From the NCBI RefSeq assembly GCF_014645795.1, contig NZ_BMMK01000036.1, positions 1-52,547 on the forward strand: 52,547 nucleotides of DNA, in the 5' to 3' direction. This document shows positions 40,895 through 50,692 of this stretch, one piece after another. A program made the translations under genes and the position numbers. Under the pieces are notes generated by a model, which was not told the origin of the DNA, did no database searches, and was given only the letters and a program-made list of their open reading frames with translations. The first letter of the stretch is position 1; each line of letters starts with the position of its first letter. The DNA is from Longimycelium tulufanense. GTDB taxonomy: Bacteria > Actinomycetota > Actinomycetes > Mycobacteriales > Pseudonocardiaceae.

Positions 40895-41724
40895 CGGTTC
40901 CCCCAGTTGCTCTTGGGCGCACGCACCAGGCGGTCCTTCAGCTCCCGGGTGTGACGCCGGCTGACGGGCAGGGTCTTGGCGTGCTCGCCCCGGCCGATCA
41001 CCACCTGGTAGCCGGACGTGCCCATCTGCAGCTCGGTGATGAGCGGCAACGCCACCAGGTACGAGCGGTGGATGCGCACGAACCCGGCGTCGGCCCAGTG
41101 CTCTTCCAGCTGCGCCAACGGGATCCGCACCAGGTGACTGCCGTCGGTGGTGTGCAGGCGGGCGTAGTCGCCCTGCGCCTCGACCCACATTACCGACGCC
41201 CGGGGGATCAGCTTGGTGGTGCCGGCCAGCTCCACGGGAATGACCTCGTCGTCCTGGGGACGTCCACCGGTGGTGCGCGCGGCGGCCGCGCCACCTCCCC
41301 GCAGCTTCTCGATCATACGCAGAACGCGCTCGATGCGTTCGGCGCGCGGGGGCTTGAGGATGTAGTCCAACGCGCCCAACTCGTAGGCCAGCGCCGCCTG
41401 CTCCGGGTAGCCGGTGACGAAAACCAGTTCGGGTGGCTCGCGGAACGCCTTGAGCACTCTCCCGAGTTCCATGCCGGACAGGCCGGGCATGGAGATGTCG
41501 GCGAACACCACGTCCACCGGGCAGGTCCCGTTGCGGACCCGCTGTCCCTCCGGGTCCGTGTCGCCGCCCCGGATCACCCGCAGTGCCTCGGCCGCGTCGA
41601 ACGCGGTCATGACCTCCTTGACCCGCGGGTTGCACCCGAGCAGGTAGGCCAGTTCCTCGAGGTTGCGGGGCTCGTCGTCCACGGCGAGGACGATGAGGCC
41701 GTCGGTGCTCGCTTCGGTACCCAC
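40891..41724 (-). CDS. LytTR-family response regulator
   Basis: 277 aa. Receiver domain at residues 10-125 (VLAVDDEPRNLEELAYLL; phosphoacceptor Asp in VVFADISMPGLSG; Lys in DYILKPP) and C-terminal LytTR DNA-binding domain (ASVMWVEAQGDYARLHTTDGSHLVRIPLAQLEE...FVRIHRSYLVAL...LPVSRRHTRELKDRL). GTG 41724. First gene of an operon with the small membrane protein and symporter, which it probably controls. No histidine kinase gene lies upstream within the window. Confidence 0.92.
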   Translation of the reverse strand: MGTEASTDGLIVLAVDDEPRNLEELAYLLGCNPRVKEVMTAFDAAEALRVIRGGDTDPEGQRVRNGTCPVDVVFADISMPGLSGMELGRVLKAFREPPELVFVTGYPEQAALAYELGALDYILKPPRAERIERVLRMIEKLRGGGAAAARTTGGRPQDDEVIPVELAGTTKLIPRASVMWVEAQGDYARLHTTDGSHLVRIPLAQLEEHWADAGFVRIHRSYLVALPLITELQMGTSGYQVVIGRGEHAKTLPVSRRHTRELKDRLVRAPKSNWGNR

Positions 41725-42072
41725 TGTGACGCCCTATCCTGCCGATCGCCTACCTGACTGTCCACGGTGATCCGGCCGCAGGGTGACCGGCGCCGGTCGC
41801 TCGGCCAGTCGTGCTCGATCCGGAAGAAGATGATCAACGACGGCGGGTGGTACGCGCCGCACGACGCGCGATACCGGCACCCATCCCGTGTTGATTACCA
41901 CCCGACCGGATCAACGACCTGGCGACCCTCGGGTCACGCACCCCCGTCGCGGTTTCCACGACACCCCCGACGTCCTGTCCCCGACTACGACGCGTCCGCG
42001 GCCACGGGTTCAACTTCCCGGCGCACAACGGCTTTCCGCGGGTCCGGCACGTCCATTCGGCGCAGCGCGGGT
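41725..42072. other. Upstream region of the LytTR operon, no gene recognised
   Basis: 348 bases with only short, Arg/Pro/Ser-rich frames on both strands. It probably holds the promoter of the LytTR-symporter operon; I see no clear operator. A sensor kinase would be expected here and is absent. Confidence 0.45.
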
Positions 42073-42246
42073 TCAGCCGGGTGTGGGCTTCGGGGAGGCG
42101 TCGGCCTCCGGCAGCCTGGCGATGAGCTTCTTGACGTCCCGCAGGATGTCGGCCTCCTCGTGTCCGAACTCCGCGAGGTAGTGGCGCAGGGCCGCGCGGA
42201 TGATCCGGATCTCCGCGTCGGTCACCTCGATCACCTTGGGGTCCAT
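42073..42246 (-). CDS. Small conserved-looking protein, unknown
   Basis: 57 aa, starting DPKVIEVTDAEIRIIRAALR and continuing HYLAEFGHEEADILRDVKKL, an amphipathic mostly helical protein with a Pro-rich tail. ATG 42246 has GGAG 7 nt upstream. The frame extends upstream to 42489 but becomes Arg-rich. Function unknown. Confidence 0.65.
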   Translation of the reverse strand: MDPKVIEVTDAEIRIIRAALRHYLAEFGHEEADILRDVKKLIARLPEADASPKPTPG

Positions 42247-43069
42247 GGGTTCTCCAATCCGCGGATGCCCCGGCGTTGCCGGCGTCGGTGGGGCCGTGGC
42301 TGCCGGCCACGCCGGGTTGGCGTTCGCCAGCGCGACGCCAGGCACCGCCGAACCGGCGGGTACGCTGCGGCGCGATCCGCGTGGGGACCGACGCGCGGAG
42401 GTCGCGGCGAGGACGGGCCGGGGCCGGCGAACCGCGAACCTCAACCCGCACCTCCGTCGAGTGGCTGGCTCCCCCAGCGGGGGTGTCACGCGTCACGTTA
42501 GGGCCCAGGGCCGGCCGGAAGACCCCTCTGCCGGGCGGATATCAGCCTCCAGAGTGAGGGTGGTACGCCGGCTGGCCGGCTCGCCGGTCGGTTCCACACT
42601 GCCCGCAACCGATGGCGACGACGTCGGCGAAACGTCGATCGCGGCTGCGGAGCAGGTACCCCGCGGGCTGTGGCCCAGCACGTTGGAGCGTCAACGGGGC
42701 ATCCCGCCGATCCTGCGATGCAGCCTGCCACCGCCGGTCTCACGCCTGCCGCGAGGCCAGCTGCTCGTCGCGGCCACCATTGGGGGCGTTTGCGGACCTT
42801 TCTTGCGCCGGAAGGAAATGCCACCGATGTGACGACCGCTTTTCGACCGACACCAGGCCACCACGATTCCGACAAAAGCGACCGGTTTGTTGGGGGTACG
42901 GGATGCGACCCAACAAACCCGAAAAGTGGACGGCCCCGGGACGCCGTTGTCCCGGGGCTCGTCTCCCTTTCCCACGGCTGTGACGCGCCGCGGTTTCGCA
43001 GCTGGCGTGCGGCCGGTCGCCGTGCCTGCTTCGCCGAACCGGCCCGCGCTGTGCCGCGAAGTCCTGTGC
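42247..43069. other. Long region before pckG 3' end, no firm gene
   Basis: About 820 bases. A plus-strand frame ending at 42832 has a partly protein-like end (TSIAAAEQVPRGLWPSTLER, then LLVAATIGGVCGPFLRRKE) and a minus-strand frame overlaps it (42493-42681, EPTGEPASRRTTLTLEADI). Neither has a good start or a known family, so neither is called. The clear element is the terminator at 42933-42958. Confidence 0.4.
42933..42958 (-). terminator. Terminator after pckG
   Basis: GCCCCGGGAC (42933-42942) pairs perfectly with GTCCCGGGGC (42949-42958), loop GCCGTT. On the pckG strand it is followed by CGTCCACTTTTC. It lies about 110 nt past the pckG stop. Confidence 0.8.
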
Positions 43070-44884
43070 TCAGCCGAGGCGCTGCTTCAACGCCTCCAGC
43101 TCGTCCCGCAGCGAGGTGGGCAGCTTGTCGCCGATCTTGGCGAACCATTCCTCGATCATCGGGACCTCAGCCTTCCACTCCTCGACGTCGACCCGCAGCG
43201 CGGCCTCGACATCGGCCCCCGGAGCGTCCAACCCGGACAGATCCAGCGCCTCGGCGGTGGGCACGTGGCCGATCGCGGTCTCCACCGCGGGTGCCGTGCC
43301 CTCGATGCGCTCGACGATCCACTTCAGCACGCGGGAGTTCTCGCCGAAGCCGGGCCACAGGAACCGCCTGTCGTCGCCGCGGCGGAACCAGTTGACGTAG
43401 TAGATCCGCGGCAGCTTGGTGGCGTCGGCGCTCTTGCCGGTGTCGATCCAGTGCTGGAAGTAGTCACCGGCGTGGTAGCCGATGAACGGCAGCATGGCCA
43501 TCGGGTCGCGCCGCACCACACCGACCCTGCCCGCGGCGGCGGCCGTGGTCTCGCTGGACAGCGTGGCGCCCATGAACACGCCGTGCTGCCAGTCGCGGGA
43601 CTCGGTCACCAGCGGGATGGTGGTGGCGCGGCGGCCGCCGAACAGGATCGCCGAGATCGGCACGCCCTCGGGGTCCTCCCACTCCGGCGCCACGATCGGG
43701 CACTGCGCGATCGGCGTGCAGAACCGGGAGTTCGGGTGCGAGGACAGCTCCTCGGAGCCCGGGGTCCAGTCCTGCTTCTTCCACGAGGTCAGGTGTGCCG
43801 GCGGCGCCTCGGAGTAGCCCTCCCACCAGACGTCGCCGTCGTCGGTGAGCGCGACGTTGGTGAAGACCGAGTTGCCCTTCTCGATGGTGCGCATCGCGTT
43901 CGGGTTGGTCTTCCAGCCGGTGCCCGGGGCGACGCCGAAGAATCCGGCCTCCGGGTTCACCGCGTAGAGCCGACCGTCCTCGCCGAACCGCATCCACGCG
44001 ATGTCGTCGCCGAGCGTCTCGACCTTCCAGCCGGGGATGGTCGGCTCGAGCATGGCGAGGTTGGTCTTGCCGCAGGCCGACGGGAAGGCGGCCGCGACGT
44101 AGTAGACCTTGTTGGCCGGCGAGGTCAGTTTGAGGATCAGCATGTGCTCGGCGAGCCAGCCCTCGTCCCGGGCGATCACCGAGGCGATCCGCAGGGAGTA
44201 GCACTTCTTGCCGAGCAGCGCGTTGCCGCCGTAGCCGGAGCCGAAGCTCCAGATCATGCGCTCCTCGGGGAAGTGGGTGATGTACTTGGTCTGGTTGCAC
44301 GGCCAGGGCACGTCCTCCTGCCCGGGCTCCAGCGGCGCACCGAGCGAGTGCAGGCACGGCACGAAGTCGGCGTCCTCGCCGAAGCGCGCCAACGCCTTGC
44401 TGCCCATGCGGGTCATGACCCGCATGGAGACCACCACGTACTCGGAGTCGGTGATCTCCACGCCCAGCATGGGCTTCTCCGCGTCGAGCGGTCCCATGCA
44501 GAACGGGATGACGTACATGGTGCGGCCGCGCATCGAGCCCCGGTAGAGCTCGGTCATGACGGCCTTCATCTCGTCCGGGTCCATCCAGTTGTTGGTGGGG
44601 CCGGCACCGGAGGGGTCGGCCGAGCAGATGAAGGTCCGCTCCTCGACGCGCGCGACGTCGCTGGGGTCGGAGGCGCACCAGAACGAGTTCGGCTTGCCCG
44701 ACAGCCGCGTGAACGTTCCGGCCTCGACCAGCTGCTGTGTCAGCCGCTCCCACTCGGAGTCCGAGCCGTCGCACCAGACGACCTGCTCGGGCGTGGTCAA
44801 CTCGGCGACCTCACGCACCCAGGCGAGCAGGCGTTCGTGCGTGGTCGGTGCGTGGTCGAGACCGGGGATGGTCAGCGCGGTCAT
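43070..44884 (-). CDS. pckG: Phosphoenolpyruvate carboxykinase (GTP)
   Basis: Interconverts oxaloacetate and PEP with GTP/GDP in gluconeogenesis. 604 aa, the standard length. Motifs: [15 protein letters not shown] (P-loop with the mobile cysteine), [31 protein letters not shown], and [33 protein letters not shown] 44884 with GGAGAC upstream. Its place beside acetate-type symporters fits growth on gluconeogenic carbon. Confidence 0.97.
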   Translation of the reverse strand: MTALTIPGLDHAPTTHERLLAWVREVAELTTPEQVVWCDGSDSEWERLTQQLVEAGTFTRLSGKPNSFWCASDPSDVARVEERTFICSADPSGAGPTNNWMDPDEMKAVMTELYRGSMRGRTMYVIPFCMGPLDAEKPMLGVEITDSEYVVVSMRVMTRMGSKALARFGEDADFVPCLHSLGAPLEPGQEDVPWPCNQTKYITHFPEERMIWSFGSGYGGNALLGKKCYSLRIASVIARDEGWLAEHMLILKLTSPANKVYYVAAAFPSACGKTNLAMLEPTIPGWKVETLGDDIAWMRFGEDGRLYAVNPEAGFFGVAPGTGWKTNPNAMRTIEKGNSVFTNVALTDDGDVWWEGYSEAPPAHLTSWKKQDWTPGSEELSSHPNSRFCTPIAQCPIVAPEWEDPEGVPISAILFGGRRATTIPLVTESRDWQHGVFMGATLSSETTAAAAGRVGVVRRDPMAMLPFIGYHAGDYFQHWIDTGKSADATKLPRIYYVNWFRRGDDRRFLWPGFGENSRVLKWIVERIEGTAPAVETAIGHVPTAEALDLSGLDAPGADVEAALRVDVEEWKAEVPMIEEWFAKIGDKLPTSLRDELEALKQRLG

Positions 44885-45786
44885 CTCGTCTCGTCTCCTG
44901 ACTGGGCGCCATCAAGCCCGTGCCGCGCGACCGACCTACGGCCGGGGCGGGCGACGCCTGCAGGAAAGGCTCCGCCCCGCCCGGGGGACGGGCGCGCTCG
45001 GGAAAGGGATGTTTTGCAGGTTAACCACGTGCGTCCAGGAAAACCCTCGCCCACCCTGTCGGTTCTCTCACAAGAACGATCAGGGAATCGATTCAGGACG
45101 CGGTAGGTGACGAAAAACGGGTGAACCCCATATGGGTGCGACCGGCAACACATCGCCTATACGGCAAGGGATTCGACGGATTCGTTCTCGGTGACAACAG
45201 ACCCGGGCGGTGGGTGGTGACGGGAAACGAGAGACGCCGGAGCAGGTTATTTGGACTGATGGGTCAGTTCTGGCGGGGAACCCGGTTGGCGCACTCGCGT
45301 CTCGTAGAAGCACCGCCCGCACCTCTGCCGGGCGGGGCCAAGCCAGCTGAAGCAGGGCCCGGCGAGCGGGACGCCGGACGCCTTCCCCGGCCCGGGCTCC
45401 GGGGAGCCCGCTGCATGGTGTCCACATCGCTGCAGCCAGCCGCTCAGCCGGTTGTGCGCCGCAACAACCACCGCCCCACAGCTCGTCCGAGGGCCGGTGC
45501 CAGGAGATGTCCGCACGCGAAGGCGGTGACCACCGGCAGTGAACGCAGTCACCACCAACGAGCTGGTACCCGCACCTGGGGCGCCTGTGCCTCCCCGCGA
45601 CGCGCAGATCTCGATACGTGAGGTTCAGTACGGAGACGGCCACCACAGCACCGAGCGGAACTTGCCGCCTCTGCCCAGGCTCCGGCATTCAGGCTCGACG
45701 GCAGTCTTCGACCAGGCCCACCGGAGCTGTGGGTACGAGGGCTCGCAGCTCCGACCGCTGGTCCGTCTCAGCTGTCCGTCGTCCGG
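44885..45786. other. Region upstream of pckG, no gene recognised
   Basis: About 900 bases. 45010-45200 is richer in A+T and probably contains the pckG promoter. Minus-strand frames around 45440-45620 show protein-like fragments in different registers (a CxxC pair in CGYQLVGGDCVHC; in another frame VVTAFACGHLLAPALGRAVG), which could be a decayed gene with frameshifts, but no complete gene can be assembled. Confidence 0.4.
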
Positions 45787-46494
45787 TCAGATCCATCGCC
45801 CGGTGGCCGGGTCAGTGCTGACGATCTCCTTGTCCCGGTCGGCCGCGGTCTGCTCACCGTCGTCAGCCCACAGGCTGTCGTCGGCAGCGGCCCCGGGGGC
45901 GTTGTTGAGCGCGTCGCGTTGGTAACTGCCGTCGGAGGAGATGTGGCCCTTCTCGACGACCTCCCACTCACCGGCACCCCGATGCTCGGAGATCATGACC
46001 TTGCCGTCCTTGGCGATCTCCGCGGAGGTGTCCGCGTCGCCGTCCCCGTCGGTGTCCGTGTACAGGATCACGTCGCCGTCGCTCTCCCGGACCACCGTGG
46101 TGTCGGCCTGGCCGTCCCGGTTGAGGTCCTCGGTCGGCGCGCCCACCCGGTGCTCGCCGTCCCTGGTCTCCACGATCATGTCGTCGCGCTCGCGGCCCAT
46201 CGTGCGCCGCTCGGCGTCGTCGGGGCCGGTGCCCCGGCTGTCCACCCACTCCCCGGTGCGCTCGTCGAACTTCGCCTGCCCGACGACCTTCCCCCGATCG
46301 TCGAGCTGGGTGACGGTGTCGGCCGTGCCGTCGTGGTCGGTGTCGGTGTAGGCGATGTATCCGCTGTCGGTCTCCACGAGCGCGGTGTCCTCGACCCCGT
46401 CGTGGTCGGCGTCGAAGTTGGCCTCGGCCGTGTACTCCTCGCCCTCGACGGTGATCTTGATGTCGCCGTCGCCGGCGTGGTCCTCGATGTACAC
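45787..46494 (-). CDS. Acidic protein with EF-hand-like DxDxDG repeats (DUF6802-like)
   Basis: 235 aa, strongly acidic, without signal peptide or membrane helix. At least four calcium-loop-like motifs are present: DADHDGVED, DTDHDGTAD, DLNRDGQAD and DTDGDGDAD, each followed by a short strand, as in VCBS/EF-hand-like repeats of actinobacterial DUF6802 proteins. GTG 46494 has GAGGGGG upstream. Calcium binding is likely; role unknown. It is separated from the dynamin operon by 168 nt. Confidence 0.8.
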   Translation of the reverse strand: MYIEDHAGDGDIKITVEGEEYTAEANFDADHDGVEDTALVETDSGYIAYTDTDHDGTADTVTQLDDRGKVVGQAKFDERTGEWVDSRGTGPDDAERRTMGRERDDMIVETRDGEHRVGAPTEDLNRDGQADTTVVRESDGDVILYTDTDGDGDADTSAEIAKDGKVMISEHRGAGEWEVVEKGHISSDGSYQRDALNNAPGAAADDSLWADDGEQTAADRDKEIVSTDPATGRWI

Positions 46495-46662
46495 CAGATC
46501 CCCCTCAAGGCGTCTTGGCAGGTGTAGGACGTGGTCGCTGAGTAGGACTCACGGTAGGCCCGGATGGTTCCCGGCGGAATCCTCGGGGTTCGACTCGGGG
46601 CCTGGCCGAGATTTCGTACCTGACGCTTTCCCGCGCGGTGTCCAAATCCCCGTTCAGTGACA

Positions 46663-48501
46663 TCAGGTGCGATCGCGCAGCTCACGGATGCGGCCCAAGA
46701 GCTGCTCCACGCGTTCCCGTCCGGCGGTGACCTCGGTCAACCGCCTGTTGACCACCTGAAGCTCCTGGTTGCGTTCGGCAGCATCCATCCGCAACGCCTT
46801 GTCCACCTCCCGCAGCTCCGCCTCGATCGCGTCGATCCGCTTGCCCAACGCCTCGTCGAGGGCCAGCGAGAGTTGCTGTTCGGCCTCGATCAGCTGTTCC
46901 GCCACGAGCTGGTCGAGCGTCGAGCGGGCGTCCGCGATCGCCTCCGTCAGCCACTGCTTCATGTGCTGCTTGTCGGCGGCGTGCTGGCGGGTACGCGCCA
47001 TCCACCACCCCGCGCCCAGCCCCAACGCGATCGTCACCGGGAGCACGAAGGGATTCAGCGCGGCCACGCCCAGGCCGGCCAGTGGCATCGCCGCGACCCG
47101 GCCGATGCCCAGCCCGCCGGAGAGACCCATGAAGACCAGCAGCTTGTCCTCCGAGGTCGGCGGCCGGCGGTCCGGTGGCCGCAGCACCACCGGGGGACCG
47201 GTGCCACGCGCCAGTTGCGCCCGGATGACCGCCAGCTCCTCGGCGGAGAACAGCTCGGCCAGCGCGGCGTCCGCCACCGCGCCCAGCCGCGTCGCGAGCG
47301 CGCCGCTCACCCGTGCCGACGCCATCTGCAGCGCAGCATCCACGTGGTAGGGGAGCTGCTGGAGCTGTTCCCGGTCGGCCGCGTCGATGGCGCGCCGGAA
47401 CCACGAGGTGACGTCGAGCATCTGGCGGGCGACCTCGTGGCTGGTCTCCACCCGGCAGCGCTGCACGGCGCCGCGCAGTTTCACCTGCCAACCGCGTGTC
47501 GACGACCGGCGCTGCGAGTTCAGCTCGTCCCGCCGCGCGCGCAGCGACTCAGCCTCGGCCTCGCCCGTGCTGAGCACCCGCTTCTCGGATTCCAGCCGCA
47601 CCACGGCCTCGTCCAGGGCGGTGGCCAGCGCACGCAACGTGTTCGCCTCGGCCAGCATCCGCGAGCGCCCGATCAGCAGCTGCTGGAGAGCTGTCTGCAA
47701 CTCGGCGACGCCCGACCGCTCACGGAGCAGGGCGGCAGCTTCTGGGTTGGGGGCCTTGCTCGCCATCTCCACCATGCGCGCGGAGACCGGATGGAACACC
47801 GCTTCGGCGAACCGGGGAGCGTGCTCCGCCAGGAGCCGGCGGTCCGCTTCCAGGACCTCGCGCCAGCCCCGGTACTGGTCGGTCTTGGTGAGCGCGAAGA
47901 CGACGGTTTCCACGCGCTCGCCCACGTCTCGAAGAAAGCGCAGCTCGCCCTGGGTGAACGGGGCCGAGGCGTCGACCACGAACAGCAGGGCCGTCGCCGC
48001 GGCAGCGGCCTCCGCTGCCAGCTCGCCGTGCGCTTCGTCCAGGCCGCCCACGCCCGGGGTGTCCACCACTCGCACCCGCTCCAGCAACGGGATCGGGGCG
48101 CTGACCTCCACGTGGCGGGGTGGAAGCTGGCCCTGGGGCAGTTCCTTCGTCGCGCAGACCCACGACGGGAGGTCGTTCAGCTCGAACGGCACCGGTGGGG
48201 TGTCGCCGGGATAGCACGCCTTCGCGCCCCATTCCTCGGCGTACCGGAACACCAGGTACACCGCGGTGGCCACGTCGGCGTCCACAGGGGACAGTCCCGG
48301 CGCAGCCAGCAACGCGTTGACCAGTGCACTCTTGCCGCGGTTCGTCTCGCCGACGACCACCACCGTGGGTTCGGGCGGCCGCGTCCGCCGCACCCGCTCC
48401 ACCCAGTCGGCGGCCTGCGGCTGGATCTCCCGGACCAGGCCGACCATGCGTTCCCGGGTTTGCTTGACCAACTGGGGCAACGTCGGAGCGGCCGAGGTCA
48501 T
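46663..48501 (-). CDS. Dynamin-family GTPase (second copy, membrane-associated)
   Basis: 612 aa. G1 GETNRGKS (residues 51-58), G3 DTPGVGG, G4 TKTD. A long helical stalk follows, with a hydrophobic hairpin (about residues 465-505, GVAALNPFVLPVTIALGLGAGWW) likely to insert in the membrane, and a C-terminal coiled coil. ATG 48501 overlaps the GrpE-like stop (ATGA). Bacterial dynamins of this type include IniA/IniC of mycobacteria and DynA/DynB of Streptomyces, which act at membranes and septa. Confidence 0.9.
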   Translation of the reverse strand: MTSAAPTLPQLVKQTRERMVGLVREIQPQAADWVERVRRTRPPEPTVVVVGETNRGKSALVNALLAAPGLSPVDADVATAVYLVFRYAEEWGAKACYPGDTPPVPFELNDLPSWVCATKELPQGQLPPRHVEVSAPIPLLERVRVVDTPGVGGLDEAHGELAAEAAAAATALLFVVDASAPFTQGELRFLRDVGERVETVVFALTKTDQYRGWREVLEADRRLLAEHAPRFAEAVFHPVSARMVEMASKAPNPEAAALLRERSGVAELQTALQQLLIGRSRMLAEANTLRALATALDEAVVRLESEKRVLSTGEAEAESLRARRDELNSQRRSSTRGWQVKLRGAVQRCRVETSHEVARQMLDVTSWFRRAIDAADREQLQQLPYHVDAALQMASARVSGALATRLGAVADAALAELFSAEELAVIRAQLARGTGPPVVLRPPDRRPPTSEDKLLVFMGLSGGLGIGRVAAMPLAGLGVAALNPFVLPVTIALGLGAGWWMARTRQHAADKQHMKQWLTEAIADARSTLDQLVAEQLIEAEQQLSLALDEALGKRIDAIEAELREVDKALRMDAAERNQELQVVNRRLTEVTAGRERVEQLLGRIRELRDRT

Positions 48502-48962
48502 GAGGTGCCCCGGGCGGTGTAGACGGTGACGATCGGGGCGCGCAGCAGGCGCCCCTGATCGGCGAACCCGACCAGCTCGGTCTCGGCGATGACGCCGTTC
48601 AGGGCCGGGTCGTCGGTGGGTACCGTCCCGCCGGCCTCGTGCCTGCCGGGGTCGAAACGCTCCCCGTCCGGCCGGATGGGCATCACCCCCACCCGGGCCA
48701 GGCCCTGCTCGATGCGCTCCGCGACACCCGCGCTCCGGGCGCGGTCCAGCGCATAGAGGCAGAGCCGAACCAGCTCGTCCCGCTCCTGCGTCACCTGCTC
48801 GAGCCGGTTTACCGGCAGGTCTGCCGCGGCGAGTGGGTTCCCCGCCGCCCCCTCACTACCTCGCACACCGTCATCGACGTTCGGCGACGCCGACGCGTTC
48901 CCCTCGCCGAGGGATCGCCCGGAAACACCGTTGTCGCGGTCACGCCTGCGGAACCAACTCAC
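48498..48962 (-). CDS. GrpE-like nucleotide exchange factor
   Basis: 154 aa. The N-terminal half is low-complexity, then a helix (QVTQERDELVRLCLYALDRARS) leads to a GrpE-head-like domain: GVMPIRPDGERFDPGRHEAGG, PTDDPALNGVIAETELVGFADQGRLLRAPIVTVY. It is shorter than the housekeeping GrpE. GTG 48962 has GGGGAGAGG upstream. It lies between two dynamin genes, coupled to the second, so it probably serves a dedicated Hsp70-type or dynamin-linked process. Confidence 0.85.
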   Translation of the reverse strand: MSWFRRRDRDNGVSGRSLGEGNASASPNVDDGVRGSEGAAGNPLAAADLPVNRLEQVTQERDELVRLCLYALDRARSAGVAERIEQGLARVGVMPIRPDGERFDPGRHEAGGTVPTDDPALNGVIAETELVGFADQGRLLRAPIVTVYTARGTS

Positions 48963-48996
48963 GTCCCGACCTCTCCCCGTCGCGACGACGCCGGCA

Positions 48997-50562
48997 TCAC
49001 GTCGCACGCGTCCCCCTCAGCTGCTGCCAGATCAGGAAGTACGCCCGATGGACGACGTGCGCGACGCGGCTCTGCGCCGGGGTGGCGCCGAACGCGGCGA
49101 ACGAGCGCCACCAACCGGCCCGCTCCAGGGCGTATGCCTCCAGCTCGTGCCGGGGCCGCCCGGGCAACCCGAGCTGTGCGCCGACATCGGCGGTGCTGCC
49201 GACCCGCACCACCTCGGCGGCCAGGTCCGGCGGCATGTCGACCGCACCGGAGGCGACCAGGGTCAACGCCTCCAGGACCCGCAACTGGTGGGCTTCGGGC
49301 TTGGCCAGTAACACCTCGATCGCATCGTGCACACGTTGCCGCTCGCCCGGATCGCCGGACGCGTGCACGAGTGCGGTGACCGAGGCCAGCGCGGCGGCGG
49401 CCTTGATGCCGTCCGCGCGTGCCCGGAAGACGTTGTCCAGCCGCTCGCGTACACCCGCCAGGCCGGAGGCGTCGAGCAGCTTGCGGCGCAGGGCGCCGGC
49501 AGTGATCTGGGGTTCGGCCTCCAGGGCCGACAAAGCACAGCGGATGCCGTGCAGGTCGAGTCGTTCGAGCAGCCGGGTGCGGACCGGCGCGGGAACGTCG
49601 CACTCCCAGGTGGTGAACAGATCGGCCGAGACGAGCATCGTCTCGCGCGTGGCGCCGTCCAGCTCGGCGAGCCGCCGCAACGCGTCGGCGTCGGCGGAGG
49701 TGAAGCCGCCGCTCTCGGCGGTCTCCGCAAGCAGGCCGATGACCGGCAGCACGTCCGCCACCCGCGGTTGCAGGCTGCTCGCCTGCCGCTCGGCCAGGAT
49801 GCTGGCGGCCTTCCAGACATCGCCGTCGGCGCCTTCGACGGACTCCGGTGCGACGGTGTCCGCCTTGTTCAGCACCGCGATGGCGTTCACCGGGCCGGCA
49901 TCCCGGCTGGCGGTCGCCGCCGTGAACGCGGCCAGCACCTGGTGGTCGTCGGCGCGCACCGCCTGCGTGACGACGTATAGCACGGCCTCCGCGCCCGCGA
50001 CCGCGCTGCGGGACACCGGGTCGAGCTCGTCGCTGCCGCTCTCGTCGGCGTGCCGAGCCCGGGCCGCGCCGAGGAGCTGCTCGGTGCGGGAGACCGAGGC
50101 GGCATCGAGCGAGCCGAGCCCGGGGGTGTCGATGACGGTCAGCTCCTGCAGGACCGCGTTCGTGAGGTAGGCCTCCAGATGTGAGACCTGGGCGATGTCC
50201 ACCCCCAGGTCGGCCGGGATCGTCCCGTCGGCGTCGAACGGCAGCACCTGCTTGCGGCCGTCGGTGAAGACCACCTCGACCCGGTCGACGGTCCCGTACT
50301 GGAAGCGGGTCACCAGACGGGTGCACTCCCCGACGTCGGTGCGCGCCACCCGCCGCCCGATGAGGGCGTTGACCAGTGTGGACTTGCCCGACTTGATGCG
50401 GCCGGCGACGGCCACCTGCAGCGGGGCCGACAGCCGGCGCAGGACCTCACGGAAGCCGGCGGACGTGCGCTGGGAGATCTGGGGCAGCAGCCCGTGGCAC
50501 AGCTGCGCCACCGCGGCCGACAGCGGACCGGCGAAGCGCTGCTCCTGCGATGCCGTGCTCAC
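48997..50562 (-). CDS. Dynamin-family GTPase (first copy)
   Basis: 521 aa. G1 GRIKSGKS (residues 54-61), G2 candidate ECTRLVT, G3 DTPGLGS, G4 NKAD. No clear membrane hairpin, unlike the second copy. GTG 50562 with GAGGGG upstream; the frame is open to 50652. First gene of the dynamin-GrpE-dynamin operon. The two GTPases probably act as a pair. Confidence 0.9.
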   Translation of the reverse strand: MSTASQEQRFAGPLSAAVAQLCHGLLPQISQRTSAGFREVLRRLSAPLQVAVAGRIKSGKSTLVNALIGRRVARTDVGECTRLVTRFQYGTVDRVEVVFTDGRKQVLPFDADGTIPADLGVDIAQVSHLEAYLTNAVLQELTVIDTPGLGSLDAASVSRTEQLLGAARARHADESGSDELDPVSRSAVAGAEAVLYVVTQAVRADDHQVLAAFTAATASRDAGPVNAIAVLNKADTVAPESVEGADGDVWKAASILAERQASSLQPRVADVLPVIGLLAETAESGGFTSADADALRRLAELDGATRETMLVSADLFTTWECDVPAPVRTRLLERLDLHGIRCALSALEAEPQITAGALRRKLLDASGLAGVRERLDNVFRARADGIKAAAALASVTALVHASGDPGERQRVHDAIEVLLAKPEAHQLRVLEALTLVASGAVDMPPDLAAEVVRVGSTADVGAQLGLPGRPRHELEAYALERAGWWRSFAAFGATPAQSRVAHVVHRAYFLIWQQLRGTRAT

Positions 50563-50692
50563 GCCTTGTCGCACCCCTCGCCGATCCGGGCACCTACGCC
50601 GGAAATCGTGCCACGATCGCGCTACGTGCAGGTCCGCGCCGGGTGACACCACAGATGCGTTCGCCCGCAGGTCTCGCGGTAGGTAGTCGGCG
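50563..50692. other. Promoter region of the dynamin operon
   Basis: Short divergent stretch between the first dynamin gene and the possible exported ORF at 50693. No clear operator or hairpin seen. Confidence 0.35.

Noticed and set aside
38690-40954. 754-codon plus-strand frame opposite the second symporter
   Set aside because: Antisense shadow of a clear membrane transporter.
42493-42832. Overlapping short frames on both strands before pckG
   Set aside because: Both moderately protein-like, in the same codon register on opposite strands, neither with a supported start or family.
45080-45688. Minus-strand frame with a CxxC-type pair
   Set aside because: Coding character is split over several frames with no usable start; could be a relic, not a gene.
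46657-48522. 621-codon plus-strand frame opposite the second dynamin gene
   Set aside because: Antisense shadow; the dynamin G motifs are on the minus strand.
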